64,000 nucleotides of DNA from Pyropia yezoensis (Eukaryota; Rhodophyta; Bangiophyceae; Bangiales; Bangiaceae), in assembly GCA_009829735.1 (NCBI GenBank), contig CM020618.1, positions 17,965,346 to 18,029,345 on the forward strand, given 5' to 3'. Positions 9,727 through 20,500 of this stretch are shown one piece after another. A model generated the notes under the pieces. It was not told where the DNA came from. It saw nothing but the letters and a program-made list of their open reading frames with translations, and did no database searches. A program made the translations under genes and the position numbers. Positions within the stretch are counted from its first letter, which is position 1; each line of letters opens with the position of its first letter.

Positions 9727-11560
9727 GAGCGGGAGCGGGAGCGGGAGCGGGAGCGGGAGCGCGCGTCGGCGGGGCGGGGAGTTGGGGGGGGGGGCAGCGG
9801 CTGGTCTGACCGCCTCGGCGGGTGGGAGCGGCGGCCGGCGGCGGCGGCGGTGGCCCCGACAGCGGGCGGCTGGCCGGTCGACGGCGGCGCCGACAGCGAC
9901 CTGGACACGTCCGGACGGGGAGGGCGCCCACGACGGCGTCGGCGACTGGGCGCTCCCCCCCGACGACGAAGGGGTGGCCGCCGGCACGCCCGGCGCCGCC
10001 GCCCTCCGCGCGTCCATCTGCGTCACCCGCGGCCGCGCGCTGCTGGCGGTGGACAATGTGCCCGGCGCGGTGGGCGCGCTGCGGGCGGCGCTCCTGCACG
10101 ACCCCGCCTGCGTCGAGGCCGCGGCGGTGCTGGTGGAGGAGGAGCTCCTGGGGGGGGCGGCGGTCGGCCGGCTGCTCGCGGTGGTGGCCGCCCGGGGGGT
10201 GGGTGGCGAGGGGGGGGCGCTCCCGAGTGGCTCCGCCTCTACTACGCCGCCCTGGTGCCGGTGCCGTCGCCGTCGGGGGTGGGGGGGTGGGCGACGCGCC
10301 GCCGTCCCAGGTAGGGGGGGAGGGCACCCGCGGCGCCGCGGGGGGGCCGGCAGCAGCGCCGGCCACAGCCAGGGGGCGGCCCCCAATGGCCACCCGGCCG
10401 GGGGCGGCGGTGTGCCCGGCGGCAGCACGGCCACGGACATCACCCCCTTCGCCGCTGGAGGCGGTGTCCGGCGGGCGCGCCGGCTGCAACCCTCCCCCCG
10501 CCGCCCCCCTCCCCCCTCACCGACCGCGCTGGCCACCCTCACCTCCCTCCCCGGCGGCGGCACCTCCCTCCCCGTTGCGCTGCTATCCGCGGCGGCCGCC
10601 CTCGGCTGCCGCCGCTGGTCCACCGCCGCCGCCCTGTCGACGGCCATCCTGGCGGCCCACCCCCACGCCCCCCGCGCGCGGCTGGTGCAGCTGGCCGCCC
10701 TCGCCGCCACCCCCGCCGCCGCCCGCCGGCTGTTTGTCATTGCACACGCGCTCGTCGACGCAGACCCGCGGTCGCCGGCCGCGTGGCTGGCCGTCGGCTA
10801 CTACTACCTGGCCGACGGGCGGCCCGGCAGCGCGCGGCGGTACCTGGCGAAAGCGACCGCCCTCGACCGCCGGTGCGTGGCGGGGTGGGTGGCGCTCGGC
10901 CACGCGCTCGCCGCGGCTGACGAGAGCGACGCCGCCCTCGGCGCCTACCGGTCGGCGGGGCGGCTGTCGCCGGGCGCGCCCGCGCCGCCCGTCTACATGG
11001 GCATGGAGTACGCGCGGCAGGGCAACGCGCTCGCCGCGGAGAGCCTGTGGCAGGGGGTGCTGGCCGACGCGCCCGGGTGTGGGCTGGCGCTCGCCGAGCT
11101 GGGCGGCGCGCCGCGTACCGGCGCCGCGACTTGCCGCCGCCGTCGCGCTCTACCGGCGGGCGCTGGTGGCGGCGCGGCCGCCAGAGGCGGGGGGCTCGGG
11201 GGGGGTGGCCTGCCGCCGGGGGTGCCCGAGCGGTGGCCCGGCTGGGGCGCCACCCCCGATGGCGCCGACGAGGTGGAGGTGCTGCTGCTCAACGTGGGCC
11301 ACGCCCGCCGCGTCGCCGACGTGGCTGGGCCGCCGCCGCCGCGTACGAGCGGGCGGCGGCGATGCAGGCGACGCCCGCACCGCCGCGGCGGTGGGATGGC
11401 CGCCGAGGGGGACGGCCGCCGCACCGACGCGCTCGCCGCCTACCACCGGGCGGCCGCGTGGGCGCCCGCGGATGGGCTCATTGGGGGGCTCCTTGCCGCC
11501 GCGTTGGGGGGTGGGGGGGAGGATGGGTGCCCCGCGCCCCCGATGGGTACCAGCTGGTGA
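9298..11560 (+). CDS. CDC16: Anaphase-promoting complex subunit 6 (CDC16), frame-broken
   Basis: TPR subunit of the anaphase-promoting complex, a nuclear E3 ubiquitin ligase that drives mitotic exit. The clearest block (10733-11100) reads LFVIAHALVDADPRSPAAWL, GYYYLADGRPGSARRYLAKA, GWVALGHALAAADESDAALG and YMGMEYARQGNALAAESLWQ, matching the CDC16 core in order. Upstream pieces also fit: DEDVLALAAAHAAAGAAPAAR, RYLLAAGDPDGALGLL and SICVTRGRALLAVDNVPGAV. Downstream are LYRRALVAA, VLLLNVGHARRVADVA, AYERAAAMQATP and DALAAYHRAAAWAP. These lie in different frames and switch near G or C runs, so indel errors are likelier than decay. The start is the ATG at 9298; the stop at 11558-11560 is in the frame of the last TPR. 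A GGGAGC repeat at about 9725-9757 encodes low complexity. An intron near 10313 (CAG|GTAGGG) is possible but unproven. Confidence 0.75.
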
Positions 11561-11795
11561 GGAAGCGACTGCCGGAGGTTGGAGAGTGGGGGTGGGGGGA
11601 GGGGGCGGGGGTGGTTAGTGGTGGGAGCCGGGTTGGGGAGAGGGGAGGGATGGGGTAGGAGAAGGGGTGCGTGTTGGCATAGGTAGCCAAACCGGAACCC
11701 TAGCGTGGCGTACGTGGTGCGTAGCGTGAGAAGGACTGCCCAGCCAACGGGGCCCACGGCCCACACCAATACCTGCCGCCGCTGCCTCGTCGGCC

Positions 11796-12946
11796 TCAGT
11801 GGCCGCCCGCGCGGCGGCCCCGCCGCGTCGCTGCGGTCAGCAAAGCGGGATCGCCGCGGGCGCTTGCGTCCCCCCCCCGCCCCCCTTCCTGTCGCCGCCT
11901 CTCCCGACGCCACCGGGGACGGGGGCCGCGGCGGGGGTGGCGGCGGTGCATCCTCGTGTGGTGGCACCGGCACTCTCCCCCCCCCCCCTCTTCTCCCCGG
12001 CGTGCTCCCCACCACCCCCCCCACCTCCCCCCATACCCCCCTCCCTGGAGGGCGTCGGCGACGAGCGGGTCCCCGCCCGCCCCCCAGCTGCCCCCGCGTC
12101 GAGCCAAGGGCGTAGAGCCAGCCGAGCGCCCGCTCCACCCCGCCCACATCCGCGGCGGGCACCCCCCACAGGGCACCCACCGCGTCAGCGCGGCGGCACC
12201 GTCGGCAACGGCCGGCGGCACACCCCCACCCCCGCCGCCCAGCGCCGCGGCGGCGCGGCGGAGGGCGGCGGCGGCAACCGCCTCGGGGGCGACCGCCTCC
12301 ACCCCCGCACAGGCACGCGTCGGTGCAGTAGGCCCACGCGAGTTGCAGCAGCGCCCGCCAGCCACCCTCGTCGGTGGGGGCCGCCCACCCACCGCCCCCC
12401 ACCCCCACCGCCACCCCCACCCCACCCCCACCCCCCACCCCCACCGCCGCCGCCGCCGCCGCCCGCCGCCGTCGCCGCCTCTGCCTCGGCCGCCGACCGT
12501 GCCGCGTTGACCGCCACCGCCAGCACCCCATGCGGGAGCTCCACCGCCACGTCACACCCCGCGGTGGCCAGCACCCGCCGCTCGCGGCGGCGAGCGCGGC
12601 CACCCACGCGCGCACCGACGGCGGCGACAGGGGCTCGGTGGCCACCCCTCGGGGGCGCCCCCCGCACCGCCAGCCGGTGCGCCAGCACCGTCGCAATCGT
12701 CGACAGCCGCACCGGCGGCGGGGCGGCAGCGGCGGCACACGCCGCCCCCCGCCCCCCCGCCGCCACTGCCCCCGCCCGACGGCGGCGTCGCGGGGGCGGC
12801 GCCACCTGCGACGCGAGCAGCAGGCACGCCCCCGCGGTGCGGACGGGCGGGTGGCCCGGCGCCCGCGCGGCGTGGCGGTGGTAGAGCAGCTGCGCGGTGG
12901 TGGCGAGCACCGCCGTGGGGGCGGGGGGGTAGCCGAGCAGCGCGGC
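11796..12946 (-). CDS. Cyclin-L-like protein, 5' end lost in gap, frame-broken
   Basis: Minus strand, entering from the assembly gap. The first cyclin box reads LLGYPPAPTAVLATTAQLLY, GACLLLASQVAP, RLSTIATVLAHRL and RRERRVLATAGCDVAVELPH. The second reads ALLQLAWAYCTDACL, PEAVAAAALRRAAAALGG and LWGVPAADVGGVERALGWLY. The order and spacing match cyclin L, the partner of CDK11-type kinases in transcription and splicing in the nucleus; cyclin K or T is the alternative. A basic tail containing RKRPRRSRFADRSD follows, where L-type cyclins carry an Arg/Ser-rich region. The pieces sit in three frames and switch inside C/G-rich low-complexity insertions. The stop is uncertain; 11796 is one of several candidates. 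The gene is convergent with CDC16. Confidence 0.65.
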
Positions 12947-13446
12947 NNNNNNNNNNNNNNNNNNNNNNNNNNNNNNNNNNNNNNNNNNNNNNNNNNNNNN
13001 NNNNNNNNNNNNNNNNNNNNNNNNNNNNNNNNNNNNNNNNNNNNNNNNNNNNNNNNNNNNNNNNNNNNNNNNNNNNNNNNNNNNNNNNNNNNNNNNNNNN
13101 NNNNNNNNNNNNNNNNNNNNNNNNNNNNNNNNNNNNNNNNNNNNNNNNNNNNNNNNNNNNNNNNNNNNNNNNNNNNNNNNNNNNNNNNNNNNNNNNNNNN
13201 NNNNNNNNNNNNNNNNNNNNNNNNNNNNNNNNNNNNNNNNNNNNNNNNNNNNNNNNNNNNNNNNNNNNNNNNNNNNNNNNNNNNNNNNNNNNNNNNNNNN
13301 NNNNNNNNNNNNNNNNNNNNNNNNNNNNNNNNNNNNNNNNNNNNNNNNNNNNNNNNNNNNNNNNNNNNNNNNNNNNNNNNNNNNNNNNNNNNNNNNNNNN
13401 NNNNNNNNNNNNNNNNNNNNNNNNNNNNNNNNNNNNNNNNNNNNNN
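12947..13446. other. Assembly gap of 500 N
   Basis: Exactly 500 N. The left side is cyclin-L coding sequence and the right side is retrotransposon reverse transcriptase, so the gap hides the cyclin 5' end and the rest of pol. The round size suggests a placeholder rather than a measured distance. Confidence 0.99.
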
Positions 13447-13459
13447 CCCGCGTTGCAGT

Positions 13460-14826
13460 CCAACGTGGAAAAGTACTGTGCCTCACCGAGTGAGTCAAGG
13501 CAATCGTCCATACGGGTAAGGGGTAACTATCCCTTACCGTCCGCTCGTTAGCTTACGATAATCGATGCAGAACCGCATCGTGCCGTCTGATTGGGCACCA
13601 AGACTATGGGACTGGCCCACTCACTTGAGCAAGGCTCAATGACACCCATGTCTTGCATCCGTTGGACCTGCTCTCGGTGAGTTCCCGTGAGTCTGGTCCC
13701 ATACGGTAGGGACTCAGGCGAACTGGCCTAGCCCCTGGCTTCAACACGATTCTGTGTCGGTGGCCTTGATGAGCCCAAGGTCACCATTCCACAACTTGTG
13801 ATGCTTCTGGATTAACTCATCCAGTCGTCCATGTAAACACTCCGGGATGTTCTCCCGATGTACCGTCGGCGACTTAGCCGTCGATGAACTCGATTGGTCG
13901 GCAGAGCCTGCCATTCCAATATCCTTCCATTGCTGTTGAGTCACAGCAACGACATTCCCTCAAAGGTAGAGATCGACGCAATCTTCATGCCTCCGGGAAG
14001 TCGTCGAGGTTCCTCCGACGTGTTGAGGACCTCCACCCACCAGGTTTGGTCATCCCCACAAGTCATGGGGCCCAAGCAACTTGCACTTGGTGAGTATAAT
14101 AGACTCGGTCCACGGGGAAACAAGTCCATTCCCTCGAAACCGTGTGCGTACTCGCACAAAGGTCCTTGATCGGGGCGGGACTACCGTACCCTTACATACT
14201 CGTACATGGTCGTAGAGCCTCCACCCTTGGGAGAGTTTTCCCTAGGTTGATGAGTCGTAGGGGAAACAGTCCTCCCTTTACGCAATATGGGGACAGTCTC
14301 TCCATTACGCATTCGGATTATCCCTTCCGGTCCACAGACGGCCGGGACATGGAGGTCCAGATAGTCAGTTCCCAGGAGTACGGGGACTGACATATTGGAG
14401 ACTACTCCAAAGTTCACCTGCGTCTGGTAGAACCCAATGCAAACAGTCAATGCAATAGACCCAACAATGGGGAGGAGTCCCCCATTGACATCAAACATAC
14501 GCCACTCGGGTGAGCCGGCGGGGCTCACATCTGTCCCCTCTGGCAATAAGTCTTGCCTAATGAGAGAGCAGCAGAGCCTGTGTCGACTATGACACGAGAG
14601 GTAAACTCATATCCATCCTGCAGCCAGAGTCGAGCTGCGACCTGGTAGTTACTCCCTACCAGCACTGACACAATCCGACTCGGGTCGTGCTTCTGAGGAG
14701 GGGCCTTGTCCCTAGGTCTCACCCCTCGAGGTCGAGTCAGGACCTTCACTCTCCCATGGGTCGGTGAGCGTGAAGCAACCCGCTTCATTACCGCTGGAGC
14801 CTTTGGGTCAGTCTTAGTCCCAGCGG
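13460..14826 (-). pseudogene. Frame-broken pol (protease and reverse transcriptase) of the Ty3-type element
   Basis: The protease active site appears as RVIVDTGSAALSLGKTYC near 14560-14620. The rest of the protease, VPVLLGTDYLDLHVPAV, is in another frame at about 14340-14400. Reverse transcriptase follows in pieces: PGARPVRLSPYRMGPDSR, then VIEPCSSEWASPIVLVPN, then MRFCIDYRKL, then LDSLGEAQYFSTLDCNAG just before the gap. Each piece is in a different frame from the last, with at least one stop between them (after RKLTSGR). The copy therefore cannot make a full polyprotein. The family is clear; the number of lesions is approximate. Confidence 0.75.
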
Positions 14827-16590
14827 CTAGGCGTTTCCCTCATCCGACTCGGATGATGGAGTATCCTTGCCACTTGAGCTGGGGGAAGAGGTTTCCCCCT
14901 TCTCAAGCGTGGACTCATCCTCTGACTTAGGTTGAGTCATGGCCGTCACACGTGTGGTGTGTGGCCGGGTATCCGAATCAGTCCTCGGAATACCGAGCTT
15001 CCCAATACGAGCCAACAGGGCTCTCAAACGAACGTCCAGAGTGGGGCATTGGGCTGCCCAGTGTCCCGACTTGGAACACTGCCAACACGGCCGATCACTC
15101 ATCGACGCCGATGGCCCCGCTTTTCCCTGTGACTTATCAGGGATGGCGGCCACCATACCTTCCGTCTCTCGAGTTGAGGACGAAGGTACTGCAGGGTACG
15201 TCCGCGTGTAGGAAGGCATCCTTGCAGTTCTGCGGAAGCGACTTGCTTCCATTCCCTTAACTTCTTTCTCTCGTTCCTTCCGCTGCTCAGACACGAGCCA
15301 GCGGTACTCATCACCCTTAGTCTGGGCGATGCGTGCCAACTCCGCCAGAGTCATGGTCGGAGTATTACGCTCTCGCACAGTCGCTCGAGCTGCTCGGTGG
15401 ACACCCTCCACAAAGCGTCCCTTAATGACTCCTTGGGGATATAGGAATCCACAGAGGACGTTCAGCTGACGGAGTCGTTCAGCGAACTCCCGTTCCTCTT
15501 CACCCTTACTCTGGGTGGCGCGGTTGAACTCTTCAACCTGCACAGCCAAGGAAGCCTCGTCTGCGTGAAGACGAAGGATCCAATTAACCAACTCCAGGTA
15601 GGAGGTCACCTCACCCGGATTCCCACCATGCCGACTTGGCATGACGTTCATCACCTCGGAGCGGAGTGGCTCCTTGGTGAAGTCCTGAAGCATGAAAAAC
15701 GCTTCAGCTTCAGAGACATCATTGTCATCGCAGGCTTTTGCGAACTTCCGCAAAAACTGGAAGACCTTCAGGGGTGGAGTCCCGTCCCATTCTGAACGGA
15801 CCCCGAAGGATTGCGCAACGTGTTTCTTGCGCCGGCCCAGGGTACGGGCCTGGCTATTTGAGTAGGTCAACGACTTGTTGACCAACCCATATGTCTCACA
15901 GTCGAAGACATCCTTGAACAATGGATTATTCACCACGATCTTTCCTGGGACGACTCTAGTCCCAAGACGGTCCGTGTGAGTCACACGACCATGTCGAGTA
16001 AGATCTTCTTCACCCGACTTGCCACTTGCAGAGGACTCAGACTCCGAGTCCACCTCACGACGGAGAGTACGTCGAATCTCCCGTCGCTTCTGACGCCTCG
16101 AGGCCTGCTCAGGCGGAGGGGTGCTCCCCTTCAACGCCTTCCCCACCTCCTCTCGCACGACTTGTGCGATGGCAGTCATCACCGAGTTATCCACGATACC
16201 GGATGATCCAGGTGGAGCTTGACTCGAGCTCCCACCCGGTCCTTCCGGCACCAGTCGTGGCGCGGACCCACCAACCCGGGGTACAGAACTCCCTGTCCCG
16301 TCACCTCTGCCGGTCGGCGGTCCCATGCCGAAGTGAGTGTCGTCACTCCCCGAAGAGGTTGCCGGAGCCTGACGCTGGCTCGGCGCTCCCACCGGAGAAG
16401 GGCGAACTCCGCCCGTCTCTTCCTGTGACGGCCTGGGAAGGAACCTGGCCGATCGCCGTCGGGGTCCAACCTCTGGACCCACCACATCCGCACTGCCCGG
16501 CCTGGGTGGTACTCCGCCCGTCGGGGGAGGACTACGCTCCCCCTCCCCAGGTACACTCGGCGCAATGGGGGGGTCTCCCTCACCAGCCAT
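14827..16590 (-). CDS. gag: Gag polyprotein with CCHC zinc knuckle
   Basis: An open frame of 587 residues from the ATG at 16590 (product MAGEGDPPIAPSVPGEG). The N-terminal third is Pro/Ser-rich. The middle holds a Ty3-like gag domain (YLELVNWILRLHADEASLAV, EEREFAERLRQLNVLCGFLY, GRFVEGVHRAARATVRE). A zinc knuckle CWQCSKSGHWAAQC (CX2CX4HX4C) lies near the C-terminus, where it would bind the element's RNA. The protein assembles virus-like particles inside the cell. The intact frame contrasts with the broken pol directly downstream. Confidence 0.75.
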   Translation of the reverse strand: MAGEGDPPIAPSVPGEGERSPPPTGGVPPRPGSADVVGPEVGPRRRSARFLPRPSQEETGGVRPSPVGAPSQRQAPATSSGSDDTHFGMGPPTGRGDGTGSSVPRVGGSAPRLVPEGPGGSSSQAPPGSSGIVDNSVMTAIAQVVREEVGKALKGSTPPPEQASRRQKRREIRRTLRREVDSESESSASGKSGEEDLTRHGRVTHTDRLGTRVVPGKIVVNNPLFKDVFDCETYGLVNKSLTYSNSQARTLGRRKKHVAQSFGVRSEWDGTPPLKVFQFLRKFAKACDDNDVSEAEAFFMLQDFTKEPLRSEVMNVMPSRHGGNPGEVTSYLELVNWILRLHADEASLAVQVEEFNRATQSKGEEEREFAERLRQLNVLCGFLYPQGVIKGRFVEGVHRAARATVRERNTPTMTLAELARIAQTKGDEYRWLVSEQRKEREKEVKGMEASRFRRTARMPSYTRTYPAVPSSSTRETEGMVAAIPDKSQGKAGPSASMSDRPCWQCSKSGHWAAQCPTLDVRLRALLARIGKLGIPRTDSDTRPHTTRVTAMTQPKSEDESTLEKGETSSPSSSGKDTPSSESDEGNA

Positions 16591-17300
16591 CTCCACAAGA
16601 GTCACGTGGAGTCAACCAAAACGACCAAACGGTGTCCAGAGTCGGGGATCGTCAGCTAGGGAGTTCCTAGAGCACGTTCCACCCCTCCACCTGCCTCAAG
16701 GAAGGCGGTGAGGTTTCCCGAAACTCCGGGTCTCCCACCAAGACTCACGGTGGCCAACCTCGTCGCCCAGCGAACGCTCGGAACGTAGGCGAGTCGATCG
16801 TGTCACCGGAAGTCTCGGTGCCGAAGGGGGAGAGGGGCCAACTTGGTCCCGTCTCCGGTCAAGGGAGGTACCAAAGTCGATATCCTCTCCCCCGCTGATC
16901 CACCAACTGTAGCAGTACTCCCAAGCACCAACCCCGAGTCAGGGAAGGAAGAGGAGTATTGCCGATATCCCAACTTGGGACACCGGAAGCAAGCACCTCC
17001 ACACAGCCGAACACGGAACTTGCGTGTGGTGAGCGGGTCCACTCACCAAGGCACGAACAAGATGTGTCGGAGCCAGACGGTGTTTTCTTGCTTGGCCAGC
17101 CAAGGTGGGCCCTCCCCGCCTTGCTGTCCCTCCTTATCAACCCTCCTCACACGCTCACGCAACCCCTCAAAACACTCAGAAAATGAACCCTCAAACAAAC
17201 CAATCATATCACTCCACATGCAAAGAACTCAAAGCGTAGAAATCCGTCTGGCTCCCGTGCAAAAATCCCAAGAAACAAATACCAGCAGCATTACCCTGCT

Positions 17301-17551
17301 CTAGTATGTCGGAAGTCCTAGTCGAATTTCCGTCCAGAAGTCAGAAGTTTCACCATCGTGGGTCGGGTGAATTTCGACTTCCGGTCAGGTCCACTTGACC
17401 CGAATCTTCAAAGTATTGGTACCGAATTCCGGCCCAATCTCCCACATGCCCCCCCCACCTACTCCCACACCCACCTATTCCCCCGCCCCCTCTCACTCCC
17501 CCTGCCCCCCACACCCACTCCCACACTCACCCCACACCCCCGCCTCCGTCG
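17301..17551. other. Junction between retrotransposon and hAT gene
   Basis: Mixed composition, then a CCCAC/CACCC-rich stretch immediately 5' of the hAT ATG. I looked for a hAT terminal inverted repeat matching the 3' flank and found none. The 5' end of the hAT element may be truncated or lie inside the retrotransposon leader. Confidence 0.4.
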
Positions 17552-20500
17552 ATGCTAAACGACGAGAACGCCGCCGTGGCGGCGGCATTGGCTGCGGCTC
17601 GTGTGGTGACACGCGCGACGGACGAGGACGATTACTACACTTTCGACGGCGGTGCAGACGACACGACAAGGACGGCGGCGGCGATGGCGGCAAGGATGGC
17701 GTTGGCGGCAAGGTTGGGCGCGGCACCCACGGCGGCGGCGGCAAGGGCGAGGGAGCCATCCACGGCGGCGGCGGCAAGGGCGAGGGAACCATCCACGGCG
17801 GCGGCGGCAAGGGCGGGGGAGACAGCTCCGGCGTCAACGGCAGGGGCGGGGGCGCCAACCACGGCGGCAACGGCAGGCGAGACGGCGGCTGGTGTGGCAG
17901 GCGAGTCGGACCGACCGCAAGCGCCTAACGCGACAGCTGCGGACGGTGTGGCGGGTGCGGCGGGAGCGGTGGGTGCCGCGGTTGCGGCGGGCGCGCCGGC
18001 TGCGGCCGGCGGCGACGAGGCACCAAGGCCCAACTCCCAGTCTACGGACGCCACGACAGCCGCCAACCCAGCCTCTGGGAGCAAGCGCACAAGGGACAAG
18101 GTGCGAAAGGTGTGGGGGTACTTTGAGCAAGGCACCAAGGACTACAGTCCCACATCTAGGACTAAGGAGGTGTTTTGCCTCTTCTGCGTGCGCGCCAAGA
18201 AGAGCAGGACACCCATCAACGGCAGGGCTGACGTGATGGCCACGCACCTGGCTACCAAGTGCAACTTTGCGACGCGTCGAGCAAGACTGGACGCGGCCGA
18301 GGACGACTCTTCTTCCCCGTCTCGCAAGCAACGTAAGCTCAACGCATCGGCATCAAGCGGCAGCGGGACAAGCACCGGCGGTCCCATGGATTCCCATCTG
18401 ACGCGAGCGTGGACCCCCAGCATGACCAGGGAGTTCCAGGACGACCTTCTGGCCGCCCTCCTCTTCTCATCCATCCCGTTCAATGTGCTGGACGCTCCTG
18501 CCTGGCGCCACCTTTTTTCCAAGTGGATGCGCGGACTCAAGGCGCTTCCCGACCGCAAGACCATGCGTGGCCCCGTCCTGCGTCGTCTGCTGCAGGCGGT
18601 TATCGACGCCTTTATGAAGATCTACTTCAAGGGAGCCTACGTTACCATCTCCTTTGACGGGTGGAAGAGTCGGGCCGCCCGCAAGCTGCTGGGGCTGGTG
18701 TGCACCAACGTGGGCATGACTGACGGGGTGGTGTCATCGGACTTCCGCGGGACGGTCGACATCACTGGCGTCCCGGAGACGGCGGAGCTGGTGAAAGGCG
18801 CTGTGGAGGAGGAGGTGCAAAAGGCTGGGGCGGCGGGCGAGTTTGCCCTCCCGCAGCCCACCGGAGAGCGTCTGGCCACGTGCCCGTCGATGGTGGTGGG
18901 TCTGGTCAGTGACTCGGCGAGCTCGAATGTCCTGGCCAAGAAGATGCTCGCCTCTGCCAACGAGTCCCTGATCATCGTCGCCTGCTTCCCGCACCAGCTG
19001 AACCTCATGACGGGCGGCATCCTGAACCACGAGTCGTTGGCCCCCATCGTCGCTAAGATGGTCATGGTCGTCGGCTGGTTCAGGAACTCTACTAAGTTCA
19101 TGGGCCTGCTTGAGGCCCTGATGGTGAAGCGCCTGGCGTTCGTGACCAAGGGGGAGACACGCTGGTACTCTCATTACGGCATGGCGCACCGGCTGCTGGA
19201 GCTGAAGCCGGCGCTCGACCTGTTCTCCACGAAGTACTGCGACGATGCGGCGCTGCTGGCTACCATGAATGGCGGCGCGGTCATTGACGAGCTGCGTAGC
19301 CGCCGCTTTTGGTCCATGGTGCGTGTCCTGTGCAAGATGCTGCTGCCGATCGTCAAGGAGATTGGGATGGCCGAGCGCCGCAACGCCAACCTGGCGGACG
19401 TGGCCTCCTCATTTGGCCGCCTGCACGCCTACTTCCTCAAGCTTCGTTCGGAAACGGCAACGCTGGCGGCTGATGGGTCTGGCACCTTGGCCCCCCCGTT
19501 TGTGCTCGCTGCCGACCCTTCCGTACGCGCCATCATCCACCAGCTCAGCGGCGCGACCCTCAAGATCTTGCAGTGGCGCTTCACGCGATACTACAACGTC
19601 AGTGAGCTGGTGCTCGCGCACGTGCTGGACCCTGAGCGGGCTCTGACAGGCCTGTGTACGCAGCACGGGTGCTTTGCGGCTGTGGACAACGTGGTCGAGC
19701 ACTTTGTGCGCTTGGCCGCGCGCTTCGGGACGCTGCAGGGTGAGCAGTCGGCGGCGGTCACGCGGAGGGCCATTGCGGCCTTGGTGAAGTATCTCGCTGA
19801 CGGGCCCGACTCCCTCTTGTTGTTCAACCCCAACGGCACTACTGCCCGTATTCCCGCGGTGGTGATGTGGGCCATGTGCTCCGAGTTCAACGGAACGGCG
19901 CTCCAGCAGGTGGCGCAGCGGCTCCTGTCGGTGTGCTGCCACGCGGCGGAGATGGAGCGCGTATGGTCGGGGATGGGCCTTGCCAACACGCCGGCGCGCT
20001 CCCGGCTCGACGTGGCCCGCCTGACAAGCATGACTCGTGTGATGCTGCACCTGCGCGCGGAGCACGCCAAGGACAAGAGTGCAAGGGAGGCGTTTACGCC
20101 CGGCTGTCTGATGGAGGACGAGGAGGACATCGCCGTCGCTGACACGGACGGCGTACGTTCCAGCCATGCTCGTTCTCAGGCGCCCCCGGACGGCTCCACG
20201 CCTGAGGTGGCTCGCGTGAATGACTTTGACGAGCTGCGGGAGACGGGCCGGTCCCTGCGGGAAGAGCTGGACGAGGAGTTAGCTCTGTGCAGTCGGACGG
20301 GTCATCCTACGCCCGACGAGCTCGACGCCCAAGACGTTGACGGCGGTGGCGCGGAGCGGGAGTTCTCGGACGAGGTTGCAATGGCAAGGTACAGCGAGCT
20401 GCTGCGTCGCTGCGGCTCACAGGGGTCGACCGGTGGACCCGCAGTGCCGTCGCCCAGCGGCAGAGGCGTGCCAGGGGCGGCAAATGGCGTTGGAGACGCG

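Larger units (their letters stand above)
13447..17300 (-). mobile_element. Ty3-type LTR retrotransposon, incomplete and decayed
   Basis: Read on the minus strand the order is leader, gag with a zinc knuckle, aspartic protease, reverse transcriptase, as in Ty3-type elements. The 3' part (RNase H, integrase, 3' LTR) is lost in the gap. The leader at 16591-17300 probably contains the 5' LTR, but I could not fix its boundaries or the primer-binding site without a second LTR. Base composition is clearly less GC-rich than in neighbouring host genes. Confidence 0.8.
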
